The notes under the pieces: generated by a model | What the model saw: only the letters and a program-made list of their open reading frames with translations | Database searches by the model: none | What the model was told of the DNA's origin: nothing | Shown: piece after piece, positions 45,823 to 58,935 of the stretch | Numbering within the stretch: the first letter of the stretch is position 1 | Layout: the number at the start of each line of letters is the position of its first letter | DNA from: Bigelowiella natans CCMP2755 | Taxonomy: Eukaryota > Cercozoa > Chlorarachniophyceae | DNA length: 64,000 bases | Reading direction: 5' to 3' | NCBI GenBank assembly: GCA_000320545.1 | Contig: ADNK01000826.1 | Span: forward strand, 22,441 to 86,440 | Translations under genes and position numbers: made by a program

Positions 45823-45914
45823 TATATATTTTATTAGTTATATATGACGGATGTAATGAATGAATAAATTGCATTTTATCAATATTTATCCTAAGTAGCT
45901 GTGGCTATGTATAT

Positions 45915-45932
45915 ACTCGTATATATACGAGT
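45915..45932. other. Perfect 18-bp palindrome ACTCGTATATATACGAGT
   Basis: It lies about 170 bp past the CD36 stop in convergent spacer S7, and is the longest perfect non-microsatellite palindrome I noticed. Confidence 0.8.
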
Positions 45933-46524
45933 GCTCTTCTACATACACATGCGGAAGTTGAATTAGTTTTCATGCAATAGCTATATGCTAGATATGTATT
46001 ACTGAGACTAATGCTGTCAGCAATGTATCTGATTCCCTGCGTAAAATGAACTTGCAATGCGTGCCTTTCATTTCGATCGCATCGATGGTAATATGGTAAT
46101 GTCCATTATTCTTGCATTGCCCAGCGCATACATCTAGAAATACGTAATGCCACAATAGCAGAAGCACGCGCATGCGTCGTTGCATTAGTTTGCGTCAAGC
46201 ATGTGTGGGCGAGCATGCTAGGTTTGTATTAAATTTGCAAGAACTAGCTAGTCACAAATCGCCATTACGATGCTCTATGCACATATGTGATGAGACGCCA
46301 GGATTCCAAGATTAGAAGCCCATGCGCAGCGCAGCAAATCGCGCCTAAGCTAGGCAAGTTGAGCAAATGTGGGCCATAGGATGGATTTCTGGGCAGCTCA
46401 TAATCTAGAGCTGGCCTTGGTAGTCAGCCAGACGGGTGTGAGTCGAATGCAATTGATACTTGTGAGCATTCTCCGCAACAGATGCGATGTCGACAGACCC
46501 GGCTCCCATTTAGACCTGCTCGCC

Positions 46525-46536
46525 CATGCTAGCATG
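46525..46536. other. Recurrent palindrome CATGCTAGCATG
   Basis: This is the third copy; the others are at 491-502 and 15935-15946. Confidence 0.8.
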
Positions 46537-46686
46537 GTATTGCAGTGATTGCACGGTATGTCGTATAAAAAGCCCGCGTTTGCGCTGTATGGCGACTTTT
46601 ATTTCACAAAGCGATATAGCCGCTATGTATCATAGCCGGGCCGAATCATGCAATAATTGCATGCGCTTAAGTCTATCCAGCATGTA

Positions 46687-46698
46687 CTAGCTAGCTAG
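46687..46698. other. Recurrent palindrome CTAGCTAGCTAG
   Basis: This is the third copy; the others are at 16023-16034 and 23663-23674. Confidence 0.8.
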
Positions 46699-46842
46699 GC
46701 ATGTGGCTTTCAAAACTACGACAACAACAATTTTGATATACGAAAACTGAATACGACAACACGATTACGTTATTATCAGGATGGCTGCATGTGAAAATGA
46801 CGAGTAGAGGTAACGAACCATGAAGTTGCAAACTAGCTTATG

Positions 46843-47938
46843 CTAGTCAGATTCTTCTTCCTCCTCCTCTTGGTATTCATCATCATCGTCGTCATCTCCC
46901 CCATCATCCTCATACTGAATTATCAAAAAACAATAAATAATCAGTATAGAATTTTTCTCCTCCAATACACTTCTGCATGGCTCGGCTTGTGCCATGTCCC
47001 AATGTTTTAATGTTTTTATGTCGGATGCACACTACCTCTTCATCATCATCTTCGCTAAATTGATGCTCGTCATCGTCACCGGAATCCTCCTCATCGTCCT
47101 CATCCCAACCTGCATTGAAGAGAAGGTGAGATAAACAATCGATAATTGCATCGGCCTTTGGGATCTTTATTGAGATAGCGCTTTGGAATAAAAAAGACCA
47201 TAATTTGTCCAAAGAACAAAACCATCCGTTCATCATTTTTAGATGATGATCCGAGAGGCTAAAAGCAATAGCAGCCGCTGCAGCGCACCAAATCACAGCA
47301 AAGCTCATACGATGACGACGAAAGTAACAAATGACCATCGGCAGCAGGATGCCTCTTGATGCTTCTCTGCTTGTTCTTGTCGTTCTGTTAGCACATTAAA
47401 TTGAAAGGAGGCAATGAGAGAAAAAGAATGGATCGAAAGACCACAAACATTTATAGGATAATTCTACCCATAAACTAGTTCATTATGCGTAGTTAATACG
47501 AATAGGTCAATAGGGGGGGGGGGGGTGGAGGAGGACATGGTAGGTAATTACTACCGTTTGGTGTTGGATGTGCTCGTCAAGATCCACAGAATATCGACCA
47601 TTTATCCTGAATAAAAGAGTTGCTTGCATTAGTGTGTCAGTCAGAAAACATTCATTTCGGATCATCCATCCTCTTCCATCTTTCATCGCGGATGAGTGGT
47701 AGCAACAGCAACGTAAAATCTACTCAAGCAAAAGGGAGAGCCTTCTATTTCACAGCAGCCTTTTGATACAATACAAATTATTGAGAAATGAGTTCTTTTC
47801 CTGACTTGAATTTCGACTTCCCCTCTTGGTACTTCTTCTCGATTTTCTTGCTCTCCTGGCGATATAATGCGCACCGCCAAAAACACGTACACACACACAC
47901 ACACACACATACACACACACACACAGACACAGACAGAC

Positions 47939-47980
<42 letters not shown>

Positions 47981-48554
47981 GGTTGGATGGCATTCACCCT
48001 CATCAGTGGGAACAAAAGAGTTTTTTATAAAATACAAGAATGGAAAGATTAACGATTTTCTTATCCTACTGCTCTGCCACAACAACAACAACTACAACAA
48101 CTACTACTCCTCCTTCTCCTCCTCCTACTACCTTGTCGGGGTACTGCGTCCATGCCGCAGCATCGGCGTCTTCTAGATCTAGATCTGACTTCCAAAACCT
48201 ATTTTTTTTAATGGTTTAACGAATATGACAAGACAAAAGACAGCAACCGGCAATTAGAAAGAGACGAAGAAGAAGAAGAAGTGAAAAAGCTAGAGAACAA
48301 GGAGTACTTGTGCCCCTAGATTATGATCTGCTACTGCTGTTACAACACAAGACTGATAAGATGATCATCACACCATCTAGGCTGCTCCTCCTCCTCCTCC
48401 TCCTCCTCATCATCATCATCTCCTGCCTCAGCTTCTACTTGTTCTTCTTGTTCTTCTTGTTCCACTTCTTCCGTATCGGCATCGCCTTGAATTATTGTCA
48501 TAATAACGCCAAGAAACGTTCACACACAGGTTGGATTAAAGCCTTGATACTTCA

Positions 48555-48591
<37 letters not shown>

Positions 48592-51078
48592 CAATGATGA
48601 CGACGACGATGATATTAAAGAGACAATATGCTGTCCGCACCGACGTCCGTTCTTTACGCCTTCTCCCCCCCTCTACTTTTTCTTCCCTCCTGCCTTCATT
48701 TCTTCCGACTACACCTTTTCGTCGTCTTATTGGGCGTCTCCGGTGAGTCTCTGTGGTGCGGTACTGCCAAGAATCTTGCAGGTCGATGCTGAAAACAACA
48801 TGACGACAAATCATGCTCCAAGCTGAAATCATCTAATTTTTCTTCAAAGCGACGTCGTTGTCGTCGTCGTCGTCGTCGTGTTCATAATAGGAAGATGACC
48901 AATGATCAAATTATTATGTGATTGTTATTATCATCAAAATCAAATCTATGACGATGTGTTCACGAGCGCAAGTAGTAATACCTGTACGTGGGGTCTAGTT
49001 CAAACGACTGATTTGGATCTTCCTTATATTTCGCCTCTGCGTAGCAAAGACAATTACTACTGCTTTAACATTCATGGCCGCTTAGCTAACATTGCGCTAT
49101 TATAATAATAATTAAAAATAATCATCAACAACAACATCATCGCCACTGCGACCAATTATGAGGCTCATGAGTCATCTTTATGGGTCCTCACCGATCTTGG
49201 CGCAAGTCTTTGCATCATAGGGCTGTGGGGTGGGGGAAGGTGAGTGTTTTAGGACTTTTAAACTACTCTGATACCAAGGAGGGGTGGGGGGGGGGGAAGT
49301 AGTAGATACGCTTGTTGCTTCTACAAATTGAACACTGCGACTACTCCTACCGTCCAGGCCCAATCATGATCGTCGTCTGCGTAAAGGTCGCTTTTCCACG
49401 CCCAAATGGCACCAGAGCCAGCAACGGTTTTCTTCTTTTTCACGGTTTTCTTCTTTTTCTTTGATGATGAAGATGAAGATGAAGAGAACCCTCCCGCAGA
49501 CGAGGAGGAGGATGATGCGGCTGACGCTTTGCTCCCCGCAACTTTGGCCTTCTTTTTCTTCGATCTGCCACTATCTTCACTCCCTTTCTTCTTCGTCGTT
49601 TTCTTCTTTCCTGTAATAGGTAGGAGCACCTCCTCATCCTCTGCCTCTTCTTCTTCGTCATCCTGAAGAAGAACAAAAAGAAACGTGAAGGAAGGCTTGG
49701 AATGTATATTTTTTACTGTTTGTGCGAGGTACCTCGCGTTTTCTCTTTTGGTTAGTCTTTTTCGTTTCTCCATTTCCGCCCATCGAAGGCTTTGGTTTCG
49801 AAGGCACGGGGATCTTGTGCTTGCGACAAAACTTTTCAATAGACTTTGCGAGAGCACGGTTCGGCACAAGACTGGCAACAATCGTGTGAAATGATAATTG
49901 GTATGCAGTCATTCATTTGCCTTTATATTCGGTTCGTGTATACCGAACATTGCTGTTACCTTTTGGCCTTGACATGTTCATTTGATAGAGGATCAGTGTC
50001 ATGCATCTTGTTCCATTCCTCGATGGCGTCCCGCTCGAACGTATTGCCTTTGGAAAAGAGTAAAGGTTTTTATGATGCTCAATGCTGCTGCTGCCGCAAC
50101 GCAATCACCGCTGGTAATATACATGTGTGACAACAAAAGCTACCGTTCTCATTGATAACAGGATCCACCATTACTTCCATCGTTAACGGGCACTCGAAGT
50201 CTTCAGGAATTTCCACCTCCCTTTTTGTGTGGTGTGTTATGATTGGTTACGACGGTGACTGTCATATTCATACGTAAAATAGGCTTGTAATTCGCAGTAT
50301 TGCGATATAAACTACTACCCCTTGCTTTCATGACTGCTATTTCCCTTGAGCTGCTTCATACCCTCACGAAACTCTTCCAGGGAGATTTGGCCTGAGACAT
50401 TGTTTTCCCCGTCCACGTTAGTATAAATGTTTCTCGACTAGTTGGAGTACGTATTTGTCAGAGGTCAGAAGGAAAAACCTGAACCATCAGCATCCAACTT
50501 CTTGAACAACTTCTCAGCTTCATCGCTCACGTTATTACCAACTCCTTCAGAGGTTTTCTTCGCTGCTTTTCCTTCTCTTTCAATGTCTTCTTCCATAGCG
50601 TCGTCATCCTCATCAACCTCCATTTCGACCTTTTTATTCTTGGAAGAGGTGGCGACAGCAGTGGTAGAACGGGAACTTCTTGTACTTCTCCTGGAAGGGG
50701 GTGCCTTGTTCTGCGGCTGCTGTTTTTGCTTCTGTTTTTTTTGTGTTGGCTTTGATTTGGATTTCTTTGCCTTTGAATCCTTCTTTGCAACTCCGACTGT
50801 CTTGCTCTGCTTCGGCTTTACATCGCTGTTGACCACTGCTGCGATTGCTTTCTTCGTCGTCTTTGGTGCTGATGAGACCTTCTCAGCCTTACCTGGCTTT
50901 GGCAGATCGTCACCCGGGTCATCATCCTCTTTCAACGCAGCACTAAGTAGATGCAGGGGACCGTCATTGTCAAGGTGGTTAAGATTGGTAATAGAACGTT
51001 GCAAACAACCGCTACCTGGCTTTCACTTTCTTCCGATACTCTACCACCTTGCCTCTCTTGATATTGTAAACCGTCGCT
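46843..51078 (-). CDS. EF-hand/U-box/double-WWE E3 ubiquitin ligase, 5' exon unresolved
   Basis: The product (at least 610 aa) joins four parts: a basic/acidic linker; one EF-hand (LFKKLDADGSGQISLEEF, a complete calcium loop); a U-box (FECPLTMEVMVDPVINENG, NTFERDAIEEWNKMHDTDPL, SLVPNRALAKSIEKF); two WWE domains (WAWKSDLY...WAWTPYDAKTCAKI...VVFSIDLQDSWQYR, and WFWKSDLDL...WTQYPDKESKKIEKKYQEG...NGRYSVDLDEHIQ); and an acidic tail. U-boxes recruit E2 enzymes; WWE domains bind ADP-ribose chains or mediate E3 interactions. Exons: 51078-51016, 50942-50479, 50391-50319, 50220-50144, 50047-49960, 49871-49733, 49662-49351, 49222-49192, 48822-48715, 48485-48374, 48198-48132, 47855-47806, 47606-47555, 47384-47336, 47109-47036 and 46914-46843, phases consistent. 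Exon 51078-51016 needs an earlier exon; an ATG at 51431 (MLLQLIRVIRLPRKYV) would splice in phase. Confidence 0.85.
47887..47977. repeat. (CA)n-(GACA)n-(GA)n compound microsatellite
   Basis: It lies in the intron between exons 48198-48132 and 47855-47806 of the U-box gene, ending about 30 bases before the exon on the coding strand (read as CT/TG repeats there). A (GAT)n tract at 48556-48612 fills another intron of the same gene. Confidence 0.95.
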
Positions 51079-51710
51079 CTGCATGCGTGAAGGCACAAAT
51101 GAGTTGAGTTTTTGCCGAAGTGAGGAGGAGGAGGAGGAGGAGGAGGAGGAGGAGGAGACGCAGCATCACCAACACAATCTGATGCGTTACCCTTCAGATG
51201 GACGCGGGGCTGAGAGGAAGGAAGGGAGCGGACGAGGCATGTGCCTAGGATAATAATACGGACTGGTGAGTGTTGAAGGGGGAAGGGGGAAGACCGGACG
51301 AGCGGGGGAAGCCCTTCGTCGCCTCCCTGTTCTTCTTGTTGTTGAACTTGTTGTACTTGTTGTTCGTATCTAGAATCGAATATTACGTATTTTCTAGGTA
51401 GTCGTATTACCCTAATTAATTGTAAGAGCATGACAACAACACAAAAAAATTAGTCGTCGTCGAAAATACGCGGAATGTCTGTGATTGTATGTTATTCCAT
51501 GGTTATAATCATGACTAGATCAGACCCTGAGTTTCTTCTGGTCTTGCGAGAGCCGTAGGCCAGCCGAGGCAATTTTCGTCAAGAAATGCGAGGGAATAGA
51601 CTATTTAGTACGTGCGACATGCCGCCAAGATTGTCGCCATTGGCATAAATCGGTGGGTTTTCACTACCTCACCCAGGCGTCACAGGCGTCAAACCATATT
51701 CCAGCTCACG
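51079..51710. promoter_or_regulatory. Divergent spacer between U-box and VTT genes
   Basis: The gap of about 630 bp may include the first exon of the U-box gene on the minus strand (candidate ATG at 51431). A GAG/GGA trinucleotide repeat lies at 51123-51157. The rest holds nothing recognisable. Confidence 0.4.
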
Positions 51711-53713
51711 ATGGCGTTCGGTGAGAGGAAGGAAAGGATGCCCGCTGTAAATGTTTGTCTTTGACTCCTTCTGTGTGATGTCTTGTGTATAGATCGTGCC
51801 TCGATACTTTACTTTGGTACGCTCCTTAGCGTTACTGCTTTGACATTCTACGCCGTACCTCCTGTCGACCAGGTAGCAGCAGATGACGTGTCACAGAAGG
51901 CAGCCATCGGCAGTTTTGTGTAAAGAGAACCAATCAACTCTTATGACAAGCAATTAAATTACTTTAGGAAGAGTGCAAGGAAATGACCCTGAAGAGATTC
52001 CTGACAGCAGCATTCAACCTCAATCTCAAGGTGGTTGGATGGACTGTTGAGCATGTGTCTGTCGATGTTCTTCTCACTGTCATAAGTACATGTTCACTAG
52101 CACACCGTTTTGATTCGAGATTTCACGATAGATGAATTTTTAAATATCGATCTGCAACATGGATGAGAAAACGTGAGCCAACACCGTAGATGTTTGTCTT
52201 AGGGTCTTGCAGGCAATCTATTGGAATGTGGAGAAGCATATAAATCGCAGCACCCCTTCTCTGCTATAGCCCTTTACAGTGTGTTTTACACCGCGTTCTT
52301 AGCAGCGTCCATACCAGGTATTTCAAGCATACATGCCTGTGTCGTACTTTTTCATGTTCCTCTTTTTCGTCATCTTAAACGGCCGTGCTGCTATGCTAAT
52401 ATTAGGGTGTACAACCATCATGAGCATCTTAGCGGGGGCAATGTACCCACCTCCCATCGCCATTCTATTGATTACTATAAACTCCAGCTTCGGAGGGTGC
52501 GTATACATTGCTTCGATGGAAACTTGTGAATATGTTAAAGATTGATTTAGACATACGTCTCCTGCTTGGATTATTCGCGATTTCGTTTATTTATTCGCTT
52601 GAGAGCTTCTTCATCCTCCCGATCTTTATTCATCACCTCCACAAGAAGATTGCACGTCTCCTCCCACCTTGCTTACACCACTTAATGCTACACCTATTAG
52701 CACTTGTGCGTATCTTCTGAGTCATCTGATGCTGCGGGAGACACTAATCACGAGATTTCCTACTTTGTTTACCAAGCTGAGTAAGTGGCGGAGGGACCGT
52801 AGAGAAAAAAGCACTCGTTACACGCTAATGCCTCTCATCATTCTAGCGTTGCTCGTTTATCCTTTCCCTCCCTCCCTCCTCTCCTCTTTTTTCCTTTATT
52901 TCCACACACCGCCTTGCCTCATGCCCTCCTCCTCCTCCTCCTCCCCCTCTTCCACAGGAAAAGCTGTTAAGTCTTTTGGATCGAACATTTGGTTTGCAAT
53001 GATATTTCTGCGAGTGACGCCGTTAATGCCGAATTGGTTTGTGAGTCTCGGAGCGCCACTGGTAGGTGGTGGTGGTGGTGGTGGTGGTAGCAGTAGCAGT
53101 AGCAGCAGCAGTAGTAGTAGTAGTAGTAGTAGCACGGTACTAGAGAAAAAGAGAAAGGAGGGGGGGGGGGGGGGGGGGAGAGAGAGAGAGTATTCCAATA
53201 AAAAACAATAATAGTAGCAGCACTAGTAGCACCAGTAGTAGTGATAGTAGTAGTGGTAGTAGTAGTAGAAGTGGTAGTGGTGGCAGTAGTTCATACTCTA
53301 GCATAATTAATACTATAGTTATAAGCACTCATATATATATATATATATATGTAACACCTTAATCAGACGGCTACCTTTGCTATTGCTTGTTTTTCAGATC
53401 GACATGCCCTTACACGTCTTCTTCTTTGGAGGGATGATTGGTGAGAAGAGAAGAAGAAGAAGAAGAACAACAACAACAACAAAATGGATAAATAAAATGA
53501 CAGAAGGCTCAATGAAGAGTCTCCTGATTCTTCGGATCATCTTCACCATCATCATAATTTTCATTTGCTTATATCGTCGTTGTACTGAATACCACCAAAA
53601 GGTTTTATTCCATCTGGTATTTTCCACTGTTTGAACGGAAGAGCTTTGAAAAACCTCGTGAATGAGTCAGGTGTGCTTTATGTGTGTGCATAGTAAAAGT
53701 AATAATCATCATT

Positions 53714-53746
<33 letters not shown>

Positions 53747-54062
53747 GCTACTATAACCACCGCCATCAATCATGGGATCTTTATGTCTCTATTGATACTT
53801 GCACGCACCAAAACTAGTCCAAGCTAGATGCGACCATTACAGAAGTATTCCCAATATCTTCATAAAGAGCCATTCTGAGCTTTCATCTAGTCTTCTTGTT
53901 TTGTTCTCAAAATTAATCCCCCCCCCCTCCTCATTTTTTTGCTCAGGTGTTGACCCTCTGACCTCTTTTCTCACCCTCTTTGGGCTTCAATTTCCTCCGT
54001 TGTTGCTAATGTGGTTGTTCGGAAAGCGCAAGGCGCAGGAGATTGAGAAAGAGATTGAGTAA
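51711..54062 (+). CDS. VTT-domain membrane protein, TMEM41/DedA type
   Basis: The product (245 aa) is a VTT/DedA-family protein, closest to TMEM41B/VMP1-type ER phospholipid scramblases used in autophagy and lipid droplet formation. Exons: 51711-51720, 51793-51872, 51968-52030, 52203-52317, 52406-52496, 52701-52816, 52958-53061, 53398-53440 and 53947-54062; all GT-AG, phases agree. Landmarks: an N-terminal helix (ILYFGTLLSVTALTFYAV), IPGCTTIMSILAGAMYPPP, then FLRVTPLMPNWFVSLGAPL, the conserved re-entrant VTT signature (human TMEM41B has FLRITPFLPNWF), VFFFGGMI, and a final helix before a basic/acidic tail ending EKEIE. The first exon codes only ten bases. Microsatellites (TGG, AGC/TAG, G-run, TA, ATC) inflate the last two introns. 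Confidence 0.9.
53062..53350. repeat. Cluster of microsatellites in VTT intron 7
   Basis: Starting at the donor GTAGGTGG (53062) are (GGT)n, (AGC/AGT)n at 53090-53132, a G-run at 53160-53178, (GA)n, (AGT)n at 53213-53285, and (TA)n at 53332-53350. Confidence 0.9.
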
Positions 54063-54606
54063 TAGATCACGAGAATAATAAGGATCGACAAGGATGCCAT
54101 ATCTTACAATTAATAATTAGTATTTATATATGTCGTCGATGTGACAAGTTGCATATAATGTTTTAATTGTGACAAAGTCATGATGTTTGAATAACGCCCA
54201 CGCTGAACTATTTGCAGAAATGAGGAGAAAAACGGCTCGACAGGAGATGCTGCAGCAGGAACAAAGAAAGACAATTAAACTACAATCGATTTCAAGCATC
54301 TTCATCATCACCGCTGTCGCTATCATCTTCGTACAAGAGACAGCAGATCATTTACGTCGGCATCTGGTTATCGTTGCCCTACTAGTGAGCGTCATGTTTA
54401 CAATTGACCAAAGTCATGAGGTAGAATATATGAATAATGCTGTCTAAATTATAGAAGTTGCTTGAGTATGCTAGAGAGGCTAGTGGCGCGTGGTATGCTG
54501 ATCTTCGCCACCGCCTTGTTTGCGCTCTATCATCGACTGGCATGCATTCTTCCTAGGTTTATTAACATAGTAACAAGGCTGGTCGAATACGGCGCATATA
54601 TACTAT

Positions 54607-54645
<39 letters not shown>

Positions 54646-55208
54646 ACGTACACAACACGACAAAGTATTTCGTACATGTATTTACCTATTGAGTTGCATG
54701 CCTAGAGGTGGGCTAGAGGATGGCTAGTAGCGCACATGTAACAAATAATAACGATGCATTTTGCAGTGCATAGCGCAACAAGCGAATCGAATAAGAGCGC
54801 GCTCATCATTAGCAATTAACGTACGTTCTAGGCTATGCGTGCTATGCACATGCGTTTGCGTAGAATTCCATGTGTTTGCATCGTACGCCCAGACGTGCAG
54901 GCATACAGATCAAGCGATAATGCAGCTAGAGCACGCGTTAAGTTGATTCTGAATTCAATGTGTGGATTGGCGCTGTAGCTAATCGATAATCGCAGCTCAA
55001 CGTTTGCCTTCCAAAAACTCAGCCTTGATTGAATCACGTACCTCCCTCATAGTCTTGAACTGATAGATGTGTACAAATTATACGTGCGTGCGCGTGCGCG
55101 TGTGTGTGTGTGTGTGTGTGTGTGCGTGCGTGCGTTGCATGTGGGCATGTGTGTGCGTGTAATTAGGTTGAATGGGATGGTTCAAGACTCGAATAGGTAA
55201 CACAAAGA
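54063..55208. other. Convergent intergenic spacer S8
   Basis: This 1.15-kb gap lies between the VTT and NHL gene 3' ends. It holds (CA)n at 54607-54641 and (GT)n near 55095-55125 in opposite orientation. Also present are TATGCTAGAGAGGCTAG (54467-54483), TTGCATGCCTAGAGG and GCTATGCACATGCG words. No gene is visible. Confidence 0.6.
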
Positions 55209-55610
55209 CTAGTAGCAGTCTTGTGGTTTATGTACCCCTCTAAGGCCATAAGGAGATTCAGGGTGTACTGGCTCATCGTCAGAGAATCTGTTTATCAATG
55301 CCACGGTCAGGAATTAGATAGCCTCATTAAGACGGTCCTTGTTACTTCTCTTCCTCTACACATCGCTCTCCTATCATTCAGATGAAGTAGTACGTTGTAT
55401 TGGATTCTACGAAGAGTATCTGGTTCAATTTGGTGGCTTTGGTCTTGTAGCTCTATGTGATTATTCATCGGGGGGGTAGGGGTTGAGAATAATGCAGCAG
55501 TAAAGAAGAAGACTCGCAGCTATCATTTTGGTTGTTTTCTATCAATCTTACGAGAAGGGGGAAAAAATCTCGGTCAACCCAGCCCCCCCCCCCCCCCCTC
55601 GCCCCCATCC

Positions 55611-55649
<39 letters not shown>

Positions 55650-56166
55650 TTCCAACCTTCCAATATTTCTCCTTCGGATCAGTGTAGTGATATTCTCCTT
55701 TGTATGCGGTGCGGTCTCTGCAACACAATGGTTACGTTACATGCGCAATACACACACAATAGAATCAACAACAACTCTATCAATGTTGTGCGTTTGCTGT
55801 GAAGAATAACAAGACTCACATTCGAAAATCTGCGAACATCTTTTCCAATTTACGGCAAAACTTCTCTCGATGCTGTGCGGTGATTTCGCCCTCCTAAGTA
55901 GTGAGAAGTGTTTAGAGGAGAAGGCAAACAGTGAATATGCGACACACACACACACACACACACACAAACGCACACACACATATACATACACACAAGGAAT
56001 CGGTAAAGACAATTTTATATGGCCAATTCTATAATTCCCCAAAAGACGATCTCTTTCAGGAATTGCTGGGTTAGTGTGATGATGATGGTGAAGTGTACAC
56101 CTTAAAAACGTCTTGAAGGATATTGAGATTCGCTACAAAGGGGGTAGGGAGTGACGGTAGAGAGAA

Positions 56167-56212
<46 letters not shown>

Positions 56213-57112
56213 GTATCAATCAGTAGGTTGCGTCTCATTTGATCATATTAATACAATACCATCATCAAGCTCTATATATGTATAGCGCATGCATCTGAAC
56301 ATCCATCATATGTGTTGTGTTGGTTACTTGTGTATGGAGCATCTGTTTTCCTATCAAACACTGTTTCGTTGCCCTGAGGATTGTAGTCACATCGTCGCAA
56401 AATGACTAAATATAATACTAACAACATTGTTCGAACATCACAAACGATGACGGCTGCAACGAAGCAATACTTTGAAATATCTGACGGTGTAGTTTAACAT
56501 CGAAGTTTCCTCGATCTGAACAGCATACACACACGTAAGATGCTGAGGTCATCATTCAAATCACTATCAATCGGTATATCTCACGTTGCTTTGGGAGAAG
56601 CAGTACCTGTATGTTATCGTATGGAAGAGATGACAACGACGAATTGCCAGCGCTATGATGGCCATCACCGCCGTGCTCCGCCATCTTTTTATAAATGATA
56701 TCTTGATCATCATCATTCTCATACATATGTAAGAATGTAGTAGCATATTAGGGTATCATCATCCACAAAGGCCAACCTCTTGACGAAGACCTGGACGGGT
56801 CGTTGGCACGATCTTCCGTATTCTACACGGGGGGGAGGGAGAGGGAGAGGATGAGGCTGCTGCTGTACACTCTCCTCCTCAAAATAGCAAGCAACTTACT
56901 TGTGATTTGATACATCAGCGACGTATATAGCCGAGTCGTCCATTGCCACGCAGAGGCCATCAGGACATGAGAAACGTGCGTGCGAACCGACCCCATCAAC
57001 GTCTCCGTTTTCAAAGGAGAGGCCCTCGCATCCAGCCTGCAGAGGAGCATATTTGTGAGATGAGGAAGATCGATCGATGCGATTTGGCGGGAATTGTTGA
57101 CTTACAACGTTT

Positions 57113-57146
<34 letters not shown>

Positions 57147-57778
57147 CATATTACACATATTGACCAAAGTCGTGACTTCCCCTCCCGCTGAAATCCGACG
57201 AATTCGCTGGTTTCCTAGCAGAATATCGAAGTAACGTGCGTGTGCGTGTGTGTGTGTGTGCGTGTGAGTGTTTGTGTGTGGGCTATCATCATCAGCATGC
57301 ACCAGCATTCGTTGTGTGTTATATCATCATCTTGGTTGCCATTGTCGTAGTCAGGTATTTGAGCTCTTCCTCTCCTGCCCCTCTTCCACGATCGCGTGGA
57401 AGTGGGTCAATTACCACCAGGAGATATATTATTAACATCGTTCTTCTGCAGCAGGGCAATTGCTACTAAGACACTATTCACCAGAATCGCTGATGGTCAG
57501 GGATCCATCCCTGTTCAAAAGGCATTGGTCACGCTACATATCTCATTACGCATCCTCTCCATTACTACCTGTGGAAGCTTAGGCCCTTAGGTTCCATGAA
57601 CATCGCCGTCCTTTTCATGTACACAGCAGCAGCAGCGAGAAATGGCAGGGAAAATGATGGTGACGATGATGTGATAACGGCGATGATGATGATGATGATG
57701 ATGATGATGTAGCACATTCTATTAAAGTAAGCAGCGAGAAATGGTGTAAGTAGTCTCTGGCACGCCAAAGCATGGTTT

Positions 57779-57812
<34 letters not shown>

Positions 57813-58762
57813 GCTACTACTACTACTACTGCTACTACTTTCGATGTCCGTCGTTGAACCCACAGAACAAGTTGCCGCAATACGTGCGAGCATATGAGAG
57901 CTCCCTCCCCAAATGAGCTTCCATACTCTTCAGTAGTCATGGGAGGGAGGAGTCGGCGTCAATCAGGATAGCGATGTTTGTTGTTGTTGTTGTTGTTGTT
58001 GTTATTAGATAAGAAGAGGACAAAAAGAACGAAGAATGAGAATAATAATAAGAAAAAACACACGCATCTTACCCTTAACCGATCTCTCTTATAAACTGAA
58101 AACTTCTCCAAACGGCTCGGAGAGATCGCGTATCCTTTCGTCACCTGAGGAAGGGGGAGGGGCGGGGAAGGGGGGGGGGGGGGGGGGTTGAGCAACAACA
58201 CTATAACCTTTGAACGGCAGTAGTAGTGATAGTAGTAGTAGTAGGAGTTACGCTGGGAGGAGGCACCTTTCGGATCATATTTCCAAGGGAGTTGTCAACG
58301 TGCTCATTGTGCTTGTTTGCATCTGCAATATACAGGTCCCCTTTCCACTGTTGAGGGAGGGGAGAACGTGCGGAGAAATGTCCAACAAAGCATAGAGTCA
58401 AAAAGGCTCTCACGTAGTAGTTTAGGCCAAATCCCCGATGATTTTTGTTCAACATCTCAGGCGAAAGCGATCAGTATTTGCGTATAATATTAAAATGTAA
58501 ACTTGGATATTAATAATAAGTATTATAATAATGATACTAGTAATAGTAATAACACCGGATGGACTTGAAGACCGAGAGGAAAATCGAATGTAGCTTCTCT
58601 TGCCTAACATATCCAACAGCAGCGTGAAAATCAGGTAATAAAATCTCCGATATCTATCACTCTCACGTGGTCGTTCTCTGCATCGCTCTTAGCAATGACT
58701 GGCGTCGATTATGGAATATACCGTGCAATCATATATATACTGCCCCTCTTCTTCTTTTTTAT

Positions 58763-58798
<36 letters not shown>

Positions 58799-58903
58799 AT
58801 ACCAATCCATCGTTATGGCATCGAGCAGCCACGCCTCTGTTATACCCACTCCCTGCTATTGTTTCGACCTATTATAACGCACACACACGCACACACGCAC
58901 ACA

Positions 58904-58935
<32 letters not shown>

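Larger units (their letters stand above)
45745..46842. other. Convergent intergenic spacer S7 with both recurrent palindromes
   Basis: This 1.1-kb gap between the CD36 and U-box gene 3' ends holds (TA)n at 45775-45818 and an 18-bp palindrome at 45915-45932. It also holds CATGCTAGCATG at 46525-46536 and CTAGCTAGCTAG at 46687-46698. Many further words of the type CGCATGCG, AGCATGCTAGG and AACTAGCTAGTCAC are present. It is the richest example of the convergent-gap signature. No gene is visible. Confidence 0.7.

Noticed and set aside
48554-48826. Poly-Asp frame starting MDDDDD
   Set aside because: It is a GAT/GAC microsatellite in a U-box-gene intron. On the opposite strand the real exon 48822-48715 encodes a WWE segment.
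51012-51431. 139-codon minus-strand frame as a separate gene
   Set aside because: It overlaps the first readable exon of the U-box gene and contains proline runs from a GGA repeat; its first part may be that gene's true first exon.
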